A program made the position numbers and the translations under genes. The notes under the pieces were generated by a model. That model searched no databases and was not told where the DNA came from. It worked only from the letters and a program-made list of their open reading frames with translations. Below are positions 28,400 to 39,450 of a DNA stretch of 64,000 bases, piece by piece. Source of the stretch: Acidianus brierleyi (lineage in GTDB: Archaea; Thermoproteota; Thermoprotei_A; Sulfolobales; Sulfolobaceae); NCBI RefSeq assembly GCF_003201835.2, contig NZ_CP029289.2, positions 1,920,001 to 1,984,000 of the forward strand, in the 5' to 3' direction. Within the stretch, counting starts at the first letter, position 1. Each line of letters begins with the position of its first letter.

Positions 28400-28573
28400 A
28401 TTATCTAATTACTACTTTCATATGCTTATTATTAACTTTTAATAATACCTCGATAAAATCGACGTGGATATTACCAGGCTAAGATAGAGGATTATTTGGC
28501 TAATTGGTTTAAATAGCATCTGTAAAAGGCTATATGGAAAAAATTATTAACATATGTCTCTATATACAAGTCG

Positions 28574-29533
28574 ATGACTGATTCAACAACAGACAGTGAA
28601 GAAGAGGCTCTTTACAGGAAAATTTCAGAAATAAGAGAAGAGTTGGGAAAACTTAAGGATAAAAAGAGATCACTTTTTGAAGATTTAAGTAAGTTAAAAC
28701 AGAAAAGAAGTGAAAAAATTAGTAAATTAAGATCAATAAGAGAACAAGTTTTTACATTGAGGAACGAATATAAATCCAAAATTGATGAGTTAAATCAATT
28801 GAAAGAAAAGAAACAGAGTTTACTAAGTTATATTCAAGAGATGCGTAAGGAATTTGAAGAAATTAGAAATCTAATGAAACAGTCTCAAGGAATGAACCCA
28901 GATATGTTAGAGAAAAGAATAAAATCACTTGAATGGAGAATTGAAACTTCTAGCCTAAGTTTAGAAGAAGAAAAAAAGATAATTCAAAAAATAGCCGAAT
29001 TAGAAAAGAAACTTTCAGAATCTAAAAAGTTCTTAAAAATAAAGGAAAAAGGAAGCGAAGAAAGAGCAGAATTTTTAGCAAAAAGAATAGAACTTTCTAC
29101 TGTTAGAGAGCAAATGTCTAAATTGATAAATGAAATAAGTGAAAAAAGAAAAGTATTGAAAAGCTTAGTAGATGAACGAAATAAACTCAGGAAGGAATTA
29201 GACGAGATTACTGGAGAGATAAATAAGAAGAAAGACGAGATATCAAAGCTAAATTCTGAATTTAGTGTCAAAAAGGATGAATTAAATAAGTATACAAAGC
29301 AATTAAGCGAATATAAAAATGGCATATATAATAGATATTATGCTGAAAATAAAAATATAGATATTAAAAAAGGTATTGATAATTTCGCTGAAATAGGTAA
29401 AAATAAGGACTTGCTAGAGAAAAAGAAAAAAGTTGTAGAAGAAAAGTTGAAGAACGGAGGCAGACTTTCATTTGAGGAACTTTTAATACTTTATGGTAAC
29501 GAAAATAAAGATGATGGAACAGCTAACAAATAA
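28574..29533 (+). CDS. Long coiled-coil protein (COG1340-like)
   Basis: 319 residues, nearly all a charged heptad-type coiled coil (about 10-270) rich in Lys/Glu, ending in a short globular motif GGRLSFEELLILYG and an acidic tail. This resembles the archaeal COG1340 coiled-coil proteins, which are widespread and uncharacterised. The acidic/Ser/Thr N-terminus (TDSTTDSEEE) is probably disordered. The 3' end overlaps the membrane-protein gene by about 20-40 nt, so the two are co-expressed. No ATPase or SMC heads are present. Confidence 0.75.
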   Translation: MTDSTTDSEEEALYRKISEIREELGKLKDKKRSLFEDLSKLKQKRSEKISKLRSIREQVFTLRNEYKSKIDELNQLKEKKQSLLSYIQEMRKEFEEIRNLMKQSQGMNPDMLEKRIKSLEWRIETSSLSLEEEKKIIQKIAELEKKLSESKKFLKIKEKGSEERAEFLAKRIELSTVREQMSKLINEISEKRKVLKSLVDERNKLRKELDEITGEINKKKDEISKLNSEFSVKKDELNKYTKQLSEYKNGIYNRYYAENKNIDIKKGIDNFAEIGKNKDLLEKKKKVVEEKLKNGGRLSFEELLILYGNENKDDGTANK

Positions 29534-30566
29534 GACAGCTATCATTTATATTGATATTGATGATGATTTAGGCGATATAGGAATAAAAACTCCAGTGATA
29601 GGAGAAAAAGACGCTTTTTTAGCAATTCAAAGAGCATCTGAATATATTCCTGATGATTCTGATTTTAATTCCATGGTAGTAGCATATAATTTGTATAATA
29701 AGTTAAAAAGCAATAACAATGTAGAAATAGTTTTTATAGCAGGATCTAAAAAAGGTGGGCTGGATGCTCAATTAAACTTATCAAAGGAATTAGAAGAAGT
29801 CATAAAAAAGATAAATCCAGAACAGTCAATCTTAGTTTATGATAGTCCAGAAGACGCAAAAGCTATTCCAATTATTGAGTCTAAACTAAAGATAATTGGC
29901 ATTCAACGTGTTATAGTAGAGCAGCATAGAGGTGTGGAAGAAACTTACGTACTATTAGGGAAATACTTAAAAAAGATAATCTCAGAACCTAGATATTCAA
30001 GAATTTTCCTCGGTGTGCCAGGAATTATATTTCTCATAGCTAGCGTTTTTTATATTCTTGGAATAGCTTCTTATCTTTTACCTGTAGTATTACTAGTTAT
30101 TGGAATAGCTATGCTAGTTAGAGGATTTGGAGTAGATGATATGATAGAAAAATGGTGGGAGAATTCTACAATAATGGTAGTTGTAGGTATCTTGTCCATA
30201 ATTTCTTTAATAATAGGTATAGTGGAGGGATATTTAACCTCTCAGACGATTAAGGGTTCTTATATTTTTACTATATCTTCTGAGATAATATCAGTTCTTC
30301 CTTATTTGACATTCTCTGTAATTATTCTTTTTGCTGGTAAAGCTCTAGAAAATGCATTAACTAGAAACATGAGAGTATGGCATGATCTGTTAAAGATAGT
30401 AGCCATAGTATTATCATACTATATAATATCTGGTGCTCTAAAAAATATACAAGAAGGAATTTATGTATTTCAAGTTCAATTACTATATATGTTATCAATT
30501 TCCTCAATGATTCTAATAACAATATATATAGCTTTAAGTATATTAGAAAAATATAAATTTACATAG
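29493..30566 (+). CDS. DUF373 membrane protein
   Basis: About 350 residues. The soluble N-terminal half has an alpha/beta fold beginning AIIYIDIDDDLGDIG, with the acidic D-x-D-D motif and SKKGGLDAQ typical of DUF373. The C-terminal half has about six transmembrane helices (from LGVPGIIFLIASVFYI to the C-terminus). Function unknown. In-frame starts exist at 29493, 29511 and 29514; the last two give MEQLTNKTAIIYI, the more usual N-terminus. It is coupled to the coiled-coil gene by overlap and meets the convergent small gene with an 8-bp overlap. Confidence 0.75.
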   Translation: MVTKIKMMEQLTNKTAIIYIDIDDDLGDIGIKTPVIGEKDAFLAIQRASEYIPDDSDFNSMVVAYNLYNKLKSNNNVEIVFIAGSKKGGLDAQLNLSKELEEVIKKINPEQSILVYDSPEDAKAIPIIESKLKIIGIQRVIVEQHRGVEETYVLLGKYLKKIISEPRYSRIFLGVPGIIFLIASVFYILGIASYLLPVVLLVIGIAMLVRGFGVDDMIEKWWENSTIMVVVGILSIISLIIGIVEGYLTSQTIKGSYIFTISSEIISVLPYLTFSVIILFAGKALENALTRNMRVWHDLLKIVAIVLSYYIISGALKNIQEGIYVFQVQLLYMLSISSMILITIYIALSILEKYKFT

Positions 30567-30771
30567 TTGATTTTGTTATTTTATCTCTAACTTCTAATGG
30601 TATATCATCGATTTTGACTATGTTTGCTTTTCTAAATTTATGATTTGAGATAATATCAAGGACTATGTATCTATCTGGTGAATTCTCATCTCTATTTTTT
30701 AATACTCTTACTTTAACATATTTTCTTTTCCCAGTATCTACATATACATATTTCTTTTGCTTTAATGACAT
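30559..30771 (-). CDS. Small basic crenarchaeal protein (DUF5622-like)
   Basis: 70 residues, basic and beta-rich: KKYVYVDTGKRKYVKVRVLK then RYIVLDIISNHKF. It resembles the crenarchaeal DUF5622 group by eye, with unknown role. It lies 31 bp downstream of tbp on the same strand and may be co-transcribed with it. Its 3' end overlaps the DUF373 gene by 8 bp. The basic charge suggests RNA or DNA contact (inference). Confidence 0.65.
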   Translation of the reverse strand: MSLKQKKYVYVDTGKRKYVKVRVLKNRDENSPDRYIVLDIISNHKFRKANIVKIDDIPLEVRDKITKSTM

Positions 30772-30802
30772 TTTTAATCACCAATAGTATTACTTAGAGA
30801 TT

Positions 30803-31399
<597 letters not shown>

Positions 31400-31418
31400 A
31401 GCTCACCATATATAATAT

Positions 31419-31438
31419 CTTATAAACTCATTTATAAA
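31419..31438 (-). promoter_or_regulatory. tbp promoter region
   Basis: On the minus strand two TATA-like elements occur: TTTATAAA (31438-31431) and TTTATAAG (31426-31419). The proximal one is centred about 24-26 bp from the ATT codon at 31399-31397, the usual TATA-to-start distance in Sulfolobales, so ATT would be at or near +1 of a leaderless mRNA. The distal one would start transcription near 31408, leaving a leader of about 10 nt containing GGTGA. Confidence 0.55.
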
Positions 31439-31450
31439 CCCCAAAGCTTT

Positions 31451-32200
<750 letters not shown>

Positions 32201-32243
32201 AACCTCACCTATTTATAAGCAATATAAATATAGTATAGCAAAA

Positions 32244-33008
32244 ATGTCATACCTATATCTAATAGGCTTAGGACTGTCAAAAAAGTTTTTTACAAATAAG
32301 GCATTAGAGGCTTTAAAACAATCAGACATTATATTTTTAGATTACTACACATCGTTTTCTTGTGATTTAACTAAAGAATTTTTAGAGAAAATTACTGGAA
32401 AAGAAATTACATTAGCTTCAAGAAATATGCTAGAAAATAATTCTAATGAAATTATGAATCTTTTAGATTCAGGAAAAAATGTTGCTATAGCTTCTATAGG
32501 AGATCCTATAATAGCAACTACTCATGTGAGTATAGCAGTTGAGGCTAATCGAAAAGGTCATATAGTACAAGTAATTCCAGGTATTTCTGTTCATTGTTAT
32601 ATTATATCAAAATCTATGCTTTCATCTTATAAATTTGGAAAATCTGTGACTTTAGTATACCCATATGATAATATAATGGATTTTACACCATATGAAGTGA
32701 TAAAATCCAATAGAGCATTAAATCTTCATACTATAGTATATCTAGATATAAAGGACGGGAAATTTATGAATGCAATAGAAGGTTTAAAATATTTAATTGA
32801 GATGGAGAATGTAAAAAAAGAGAACGTTATATCAATGGACGATATTGCAATTATAGGGCAAAGATTAGGCTGTGACGATGAGAAGATCTCTGCTGTGAAA
32901 CTTTCTGATTTGGAAAATGCAAAACTAAGAGATCCACCACACATAATAATAATTCCTTCCAAAAATCTACATTATATGGAGGTAGAGGCAATACAATGTC
33001 TTCATTGA
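32244..33008 (+). CDS. dphB: Diphthine synthase
   Basis: SAM-dependent methyltransferase that trimethylates the histidine side chain of elongation factor 2 on the way to diphthamide. 254 residues of the tetrapyrrole-methylase fold: YLIGLGLSKKFFTNKALEAL, IFLDYYTSF, AIASIGDPIIATTHV, VIPGISVH and a late DDIAIIGQRLG. It overlaps the following nucleotidyltransferase gene by 13 nt. The start is a typical leaderless ATG. Confidence 0.94.
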   Translation: MSYLYLIGLGLSKKFFTNKALEALKQSDIIFLDYYTSFSCDLTKEFLEKITGKEITLASRNMLENNSNEIMNLLDSGKNVAIASIGDPIIATTHVSIAVEANRKGHIVQVIPGISVHCYIISKSMLSSYKFGKSVTLVYPYDNIMDFTPYEVIKSNRALNLHTIVYLDIKDGKFMNAIEGLKYLIEMENVKKENVISMDDIAIIGQRLGCDDEKISAVKLSDLENAKLRDPPHIIIIPSKNLHYMEVEAIQCLH

Positions 33009-33667
33009 GAAATAGAGCCTTAAAATATATTGAAGGCATGGAAAAGAGATTAAAAAATATAAATATGCCAGAATTCCAAAAAATATTGGATTTAGCTAGG
33101 CAATATACCGATGACGCTAAATATTATCTGGAAAAAGGTGACGAAGAGACTTCTCTAGTAGACATAGCATATGCAGAGGGATTGTTAGATGCGATTTTAA
33201 TTCAAAATAATATTGATCCAGATTCAGACATTTCAAAGAAAGTATTTGTAGGAGGAACTTTTGACATTATACATCCTGGTCACATAGCGTTTTTAAAGGA
33301 AGCCTCAAAATTAGGAAGAGTATATGTTTCTGTTGCTAGAGATAAAAATTCCGAAAAAATTAAAGGTAGAAAGCCTATAAATAATGAAGATCAACGATTA
33401 GAAGTAGTAAAAAATATAAAATATGTATATTATGCGTTTTTAGGCGATGAAAATGATTTTATAAAAAGTGTAGAAAATGTAAATCCAGATATTATCTTTC
33501 TTGGTCCAGATCAAAAAGTTAATGAAGAACAGTTTAAAGAAGAATTAAGAAAGAGAGGAATAAATGCAGAAATTCTTAGAATGAAAGAACGACTAAACAA
33601 GTGGGAACATAATAGTACTACTTCTATCATAAAAGAAGTTCTTAATCGATACTGTAATCACACGTAA
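32996..33667 (+). CDS. DUF357-cytidylyltransferase fusion, probable FAD synthetase
   Basis: 223 residues. Residues 1-80 are a helical DUF357 domain (DAKYYLEKGDEETSLVDIAYAEG); residues ~83-215 are a cytidylyltransferase domain with VFVGGTFDIIHPGHIAF (HxGH) and KWEHNSTTSI near the end, corresponding to the ISSTxI motif. Archaeal RibL (FAD synthetase) belongs to this group. The convergent neighbour is the CTP-dependent riboflavin kinase, which supports an FMN-to-FAD role. Substrate is inferred; a phospholipid-type cytidylyltransferase is the alternative. Confidence 0.72.
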   Translation: MSSLRNRALKYIEGMEKRLKNINMPEFQKILDLARQYTDDAKYYLEKGDEETSLVDIAYAEGLLDAILIQNNIDPDSDISKKVFVGGTFDIIHPGHIAFLKEASKLGRVYVSVARDKNSEKIKGRKPINNEDQRLEVVKNIKYVYYAFLGDENDFIKSVENVNPDIIFLGPDQKVNEEQFKEELRKRGINAEILRMKERLNKWEHNSTTSIIKEVLNRYCNHT

Positions 33668-34311
33668 GACTCTATTTCTACTTCATCTCCATCTTTTATA
33701 TTTAGCTTTTCTCTGAGGTAATAAGGTGAAATTACTTCTATAACGCTTTTAGGATGAGTGCTTCTTAAAGGGAAAACTATAGCTGCAGGTCTAATTCCGT
33801 TTATTGATGCAGGAAATACTTTTACTGCTCCTAGTACTCTATTTTCATCCTTATATTCTGGAATAAGGATATGTTTCTCTGCATCTAGAATTATTCTATT
33901 TTCTAAAGATAATCTATCATATATTACTATATTTAATGTACCTGGATAAGGAGTAAATCCTAGGAATTTCTTGAATGAGTCTTCATAATAAGGTAACGAA
34001 AGAAATATTTTACCTTCTCCTAAGCCAGAGGTTACCATACCTTTTATCTTAAGTGCATGTGACGATATTATAGCTTCTCTGATTAATGAGAGACATTGAG
34101 ATAGCAAATCTTCGCCTTTAGTAGTTAATGATATAATTTCACCATCTGTTGTTATAGTTCGTTTAATGATCTCCTTATCTTCCAATTCTTTTAATTTACG
34201 TGAAACTGATTGTTGAGAAAGATTTAATTCTTTAGCTAAAGTCTCTTGAGTGATTTCACTGGATTTAGCTAAAGATATAATTTTCGCTATTATACAAGCA
34301 TCATTCAGCAT
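33658..34311 (-). CDS. ribK: CTP-dependent riboflavin kinase with N-terminal HTH
   Basis: 217 residues. The N-terminal ~75 residues are a MarR-like winged helix (ITQETLAKELNLSQQSVSRK). The C-terminal part is the archaeal riboflavin kinase with GLGEGKIFLSLPYYEDSF, FTPYPGTLNIVI and RPAAIVFPLRSTHPKSVIEV. The fusion could let the enzyme regulate flavin genes directly, as proposed for similar archaeal proteins. It overlaps the cytidylyltransferase gene by 10 bp (tail to tail) and sits 2 bp downstream of taw1. Confidence 0.88.
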   Translation of the reverse strand: MLNDACIIAKIISLAKSSEITQETLAKELNLSQQSVSRKLKELEDKEIIKRTITTDGEIISLTTKGEDLLSQCLSLIREAIISSHALKIKGMVTSGLGEGKIFLSLPYYEDSFKKFLGFTPYPGTLNIVIYDRLSLENRIILDAEKHILIPEYKDENRVLGAVKVFPASINGIRPAAIVFPLRSTHPKSVIEVISPYYLREKLNIKDGDEVEIESYV

Positions 34312-34313
34312 CT

Positions 34314-35390
<1,077 letters not shown>

Positions 35391-35435
35391 AAGCGTATCA
35401 ATAAAATTTTTTCGCGCAATTAAAAAACTTATTTA

Positions 35436-36851
35436 TTAAAGTGGTGCAGTGAGATCATAAAGCTTCAGAATTTTTTCTATATATGAACTTATCCCAATTA
35501 ACATAGTATCTGAAAGATATCTTCCCATTAGTTGTAAGCCTACAGGCAAATTGTTATAAAAACCTGCTGGCATGGAAATTGCTGGTATTGCAGCCAAGTT
35601 TGCTATTACTGTATTAAGATCCATAGCATACATTTTTATTGGATCATTAATCATTTCGCCTATTCTAGGAGGTAAAATAGGCATAGTAGGGGAAATTAGT
35701 ATATCATATTTATTGAATATTTGGTCTAAACTATCTTTTATTATTCTTCTTACTTTAAGAGCTTTAACATAGTATTGATCATAGTACCCAGCACTTAAAA
35801 TGAATGATCCTAACATTATTCTTCTTTTTACTTCAAGGCCGAATCCTTCTCCTCTATTTTTACTAAATGTTTCCTTCCAATTTCCATCACTATATTTGCT
35901 GAACCCATATCTAACTCCATCATATCTAGCTAAATTAGAACTAGCTTCAGACATGGCAATTATATAATATGCCGGTAATGCGTATTCTGAATTACCTAAT
36001 CTAACATCTTCTATTATTGCACCTTCTGAAGATAACTTATTTATAACATTATTTATGATAGTTGTTACAGACTTATCGGAAGATTCTAAAATGTCTTTGA
36101 GTATACCTATTTTAAGTCCACTTATCGGAATCTCTGATGGTGTTCCTATATTTTTGTTTTTTATAGTAGTAGCGTCTTTACTATCTTCACCAGATATTAT
36201 ACTATATAGTAAACCTAAATCTTCAGCGTTTTTTGCCATAGGTCCTATTTGCTCTAAGCTATTAGCATAAGCTATTAGACCATATCTGCTTACAGTCCCA
36301 TAAGAAGGCTTTAACCCAAACGTTGCTGTAAAAGCTGCTGGAGCTCTTATAGATCCTCCAGTATCGGTACCAAGAGCTATATCTACGTAACCAGCAGCAA
36401 GAGACGCGCCGCTTCCTCCTGAAGATCCTCCTGGAGTTCTTTCTAGATCCCATGGATTTCTAGTTGGCCCAAAATAGCTAGTTTCAGTAGTAGAACCCAT
36501 TGCAAATTCGTCCATGTTAGTCTTTCCTATTATTACTGCTCCTTCTGATTTCAATTTCTGTATAACTGTAGCATCGAATGGCGGTATATAATCTTCCAAC
36601 ATTTTAGAAGCACAAGTAGTCCTTAAATCCTTGGTAGAGATGGCGTCCTTAATTGCTATTAATATACCGGCTAGTTTGCCTTCTTTCTTAATATTTTCTT
36701 TTACCTCTTGTAAAACTTCTTCTTCTTTTCTAAGTGTTATAAACGCATTAATGTTTTTTTCTAGTCTATTTATTTTTTCAAAAGACCTTGCTACATATTC
36801 TTCTGGGCTTAATCTTCTCTCCTTTAAATCTATTACTATGTTAGAGATCAT
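35436..36851 (-). CDS. gatA: Asp/Glu-tRNA amidotransferase subunit A
   Basis: 471-residue amidase-signature enzyme that generates ammonia for GatB. Catalytic Ser-cisSer-Lys triad: the Lys in AIKDAISTK, GGSSGGSGAS with the cis-Ser, and the nucleophilic Ser in GTDTGGSIRAPA. GatC lies immediately upstream, adjacent by one base. GatB is not in the window. With GatDE also present, GatCAB here most likely makes Asn-tRNA(Asn), which is known for Archaea lacking asparagine synthetase-coupled AsnRS; that role is an inference for this organism. Confidence 0.94.
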   Translation of the reverse strand: MISNIVIDLKERRLSPEEYVARSFEKINRLEKNINAFITLRKEEEVLQEVKENIKKEGKLAGILIAIKDAISTKDLRTTCASKMLEDYIPPFDATVIQKLKSEGAVIIGKTNMDEFAMGSTTETSYFGPTRNPWDLERTPGGSSGGSGASLAAGYVDIALGTDTGGSIRAPAAFTATFGLKPSYGTVSRYGLIAYANSLEQIGPMAKNAEDLGLLYSIISGEDSKDATTIKNKNIGTPSEIPISGLKIGILKDILESSDKSVTTIINNVINKLSSEGAIIEDVRLGNSEYALPAYYIIAMSEASSNLARYDGVRYGFSKYSDGNWKETFSKNRGEGFGLEVKRRIMLGSFILSAGYYDQYYVKALKVRRIIKDSLDQIFNKYDILISPTMPILPPRIGEMINDPIKMYAMDLNTVIANLAAIPAISMPAGFYNNLPVGLQLMGRYLSDTMLIGISSYIEKILKLYDLTAPL

Positions 36852-37136
36852 TTAATCACCGTAGGTACTAGGTCCTTTGATATAACCATTTTCTTTATGT
36901 TTTACATTTCTTAAAGCGTCTGATTGAGTTAGTGTGGATAATGGCTTATCTTCCCTTAATTTTCCTTGAGATATAGGATGAAACATAGGTTCTACGTTGG
37001 ATAAGTCTATTTCATTTATTTTATTAAAGAAATCTAATATTTTTTTAATATCTTTACCTATTATTTCCTTTTCATTTTCTTTAAGCTCAATTAATGATAA
37101 GCTTTGTAATTTTTCAATAAGTTTTTCTTCACTCAT
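36852..37136 (-). CDS. gatC: Asp/Glu-tRNA amidotransferase subunit C
   Basis: 94-residue belt subunit that stabilises the GatA-GatB complex. The N-terminal helix pair (EEKLIEKLQSLSLIELKENE) and the linker IDLSNVEPMFHP followed by LREDKPL are the standard GatC features. It is followed directly by gatA and overlaps cutA by 4 bp, giving a cutA-gatC-gatA operon. Confidence 0.88.
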   Translation of the reverse strand: MSEEKLIEKLQSLSLIELKENEKEIIGKDIKKILDFFNKINEIDLSNVEPMFHPISQGKLREDKPLSTLTQSDALRNVKHKENGYIKGPSTYGD

Positions 37137-37450
37137 TTTCTCACACTCTCAAATATCCAATTTAGATATTCTGGTAATCCTCCAGAAATATTAAAAGTAA
37201 TAATTTCTGGTAACGAATATGGATGTAACTCTTTAATTCTTTGGATTATTCTATTCTCAAGATCTTTCTCAGTTTTAATTATCATAAGTGCTTCATCGTC
37301 TTCTTCAGTTTTACCTTCCCATATATAAAACGATCTTATATATGGGATTATATTTACGCACGCGGCTAATTTTTCATCAACTAAAGTTTTTGCAATATGT
37401 TTCCCAGTTTTTATTTCTGGTATTGTACTTAATATAAGTATAGCAGGCAT
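37133..37450 (-). CDS. cutA: CutA1 divalent-cation tolerance protein
   Basis: 105 residues of the PII-like trimeric CutA fold: ILSTIPEIKTGKHIAKTLVD, EKLAACVNIIPYIRSFYIWE and ALMIIKTEKDLE, ending with YLNWIFESV. Linked historically to copper tolerance, but the real function is unclear in most organisms. First gene of the operon with gatC and gatA. The ATG is 37 bp from the divergent gene at 37488. Confidence 0.9.
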   Translation of the reverse strand: MPAILILSTIPEIKTGKHIAKTLVDEKLAACVNIIPYIRSFYIWEGKTEEDDEALMIIKTEKDLENRIIQRIKELHPYSLPEIITFNISGGLPEYLNWIFESVRK

Positions 37451-37487
37451 AGTTAACTAATTATACTATACTGCTAAATTAAAACTA

Positions 37488-37871
37488 ATGAAAGTTAAAG
37501 ATCTATTTTCATTACCTTGGAAAAATATGGATAGGGCTTTAGAATACGGTGTGGAAGAATGTAAATATCTTGGTAAAACATTGCTAGGGATTACTTTATC
37601 TAATGGATTAGGATTTATTATATATTTTAATCCATATAGTGAAGAAATATACAGAATACTGATTATGAGTCCAGAAAAAAAGGAACTAGGTGAATTCTTT
37701 GGAGTATTTAAGTATGAAGGAGGAAATACCTTTTTTATATATACTGTAACAAATTTAACTCAAATAGTAAACTCTTTGGGTGAAATAGAAGTAAATTCTG
37801 TAGAAGTGATTAAAGATGTTTTCGAAGACTTTTTACTTGAAGCGCTGGCTGGACAACGAAACATTTACTAA
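37488..37871 (+). CDS. Uncharacterised protein upstream of XPB-like helicase
   Basis: 127 residues, beta-rich with a helical end, no recognised family. It begins MKVKDLFSLPWKNMDRALEY, contains LGITLSNGLGFIIYF and ends DVFEDFLLEALAGQRN. The last 56 nt overlap the helicase start, so the pair is translationally coupled and the products may act together. It is not recognisably Bax1, the nuclease that often partners archaeal XPB. Confidence 0.65.
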   Translation: MKVKDLFSLPWKNMDRALEYGVEECKYLGKTLLGITLSNGLGFIIYFNPYSEEIYRILIMSPEKKELGEFFGVFKYEGGNTFFIYTVTNLTQIVNSLGEIEVNSVEVIKDVFEDFLLEALAGQRNIY

Positions 37872-39450
37872 ATTACTTACATTTTCTAGATTTTTGGGAC
37901 GAGACGAAAATGGTTCCCAGTTTGTGCTAGATTTAGAGAGAGCTAGAAGAAATAGGGTGAGATTATCTGAAATTAAAGATACATTAGAATCCTTAGGAAT
38001 AACTTTTAGTAATGATGAATTACAATATTTACAAAGAATACTTCCAGAATATGATATAGAATTTTCTATAGATAGGGGAAATCTTTTTGTAATTCCAAGC
38101 GTGTATATTATGGATATTATAAAAAAATATAATATATCTATAGAATACGATAGGCAAAGAAAGATATTTATATCTAAGCCATATTATTATTCTAATCTGA
38201 GAGAAATATTCTTAGAAAATGGCCTAAAAGTGCGTGAGCTAAATACCAAAATGAAAAATTTTGATTTTAGTATTAAGATTATATTACGAGATTATCAAAA
38301 CGAAGCCATAGAAAAATGGAAAGAAAATAACTTTAAAGGAGTTATAGCACTTCCTACAGGTTCTGGAAAAACTTTGATAGGATTAAAAGCTATTGAATTA
38401 GTAAAGAAATCTACTTTAATAGTAGCTTTTACGAAAGAGCAAATGAATCAATGGAGAGATTCTATAATAAGGTTTTCTGATTTTAGACCAGATATAGGAT
38501 TGTATTATAGCTCCGAAAAAAACATAAAACCTATCACCATATCTACATATCAAACTGCGTATAGACATATAAACGAATTAGCAGACAAATTTGATCTTTT
38601 AATAATTGATGAAGCTCATCATTTACCTGCTGATAAGTTTAGGGAAATAGCATTAGGGCTAATAGCTAGTAAAAGGTTAGGCTTATCTGCTACACCGTAT
38701 AGAGAAGATGGAAAACATGAAGAACTCTTCAAATTAATGGGGGGAGTTATATATTATAAAGGAGTTAATGAACTGATTAATAAAGGATATTTGTCTCCAT
38801 ACGAAATAATACAAGTTAAGGTATTTTTAAATAAAGAGGAAAGATCTAAATACTCTGAGTTATTAAAAAAATTTAAGATATTATCCAAAGATAGAAGAAT
38901 ATCGGAATTAATCAAAAAAGCTCAAGAAGGAGACGGTGATGCGATCGAGGCTCTCAGAATATATAATGAGATGAGAAAAATTGTTAGTTTAGCACAAAAT
39001 AAGATATCTAAAATTAATGATATTATACAGAAAGAAAATGGGAAGAAGATATTGATATTTACGCAATATGTAGAACAAGCGGAAAATTTAGCTAAAATAT
39101 TTAATGCTTTGATAATAACAGGCAAAATATCCAAATCGGAAAGAGATAAAATACTAGCTGAATTTAAATCAATGAAAAGTGGAATCTTGGTATTAACTAC
39201 TGTTGGAGACGAGGGTCTAGATATACCTGACGCAAGTGTAGGGATAATAGTAACTGGAACTGGTTCACGGCGACAATTTATTCAGAGGCTTGGAAGGCTA
39301 CTTAGACCAGTAGATGGAAAAAAAGCTACACTCTATGAAATCTTAGTTCAAGGTACTCCAGAAGAGTATCAAGCTAAGAAAAGAAAAGAAGAAAATCTAG
39401 ATGAGGCATTTCTTCAAATTTCTTCTGAATATTCAGAAGAAATAAAGTAA
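37816..39450 (+). CDS. XPB/Ssl2-family superfamily 2 helicase
   Basis: 544-residue SF2 helicase. An N-terminal damage-recognition-like region (~1-150) precedes RDYQNEAIEKW, Walker A LPTGSGKT, DEAH box IIDEAHHLP, LSATPYRED, and C-domain motifs DEGLDIPDASV and QRLGRLLRP. Domain order and the RDYQ start match archaeal XPB. Probable roles are DNA repair or promoter opening. The ATG lies inside the upstream gene; residues from LKRWLDNETFTK on look like genuine XPB N-terminus, supporting this start. Its C-terminus ISSEYSEEIK is encoded by a palindrome shared with the convergent gene. Confidence 0.85.
   Translation: MFSKTFYLKRWLDNETFTKLLTFSRFLGRDENGSQFVLDLERARRNRVRLSEIKDTLESLGITFSNDELQYLQRILPEYDIEFSIDRGNLFVIPSVYIMDIIKKYNISIEYDRQRKIFISKPYYYSNLREIFLENGLKVRELNTKMKNFDFSIKIILRDYQNEAIEKWKENNFKGVIALPTGSGKTLIGLKAIELVKKSTLIVAFTKEQMNQWRDSIIRFSDFRPDIGLYYSSEKNIKPITISTYQTAYRHINELADKFDLLIIDEAHHLPADKFREIALGLIASKRLGLSATPYREDGKHEELFKLMGGVIYYKGVNELINKGYLSPYEIIQVKVFLNKEERSKYSELLKKFKILSKDRRISELIKKAQEGDGDAIEALRIYNEMRKIVSLAQNKISKINDIIQKENGKKILIFTQYVEQAENLAKIFNALIITGKISKSERDKILAEFKSMKSGILVLTTVGDEGLDIPDASVGIIVTGTGSRRQFIQRLGRLLRPVDGKKATLYEILVQGTPEEYQAKKRKEENLDEAFLQISSEYSEEIK

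Noticed and set aside
37488..37871. Bax1 nuclease partner of the XPB-like helicase
   Set aside because: The 127-residue protein lacks the length and acidic nuclease motifs of Bax1.
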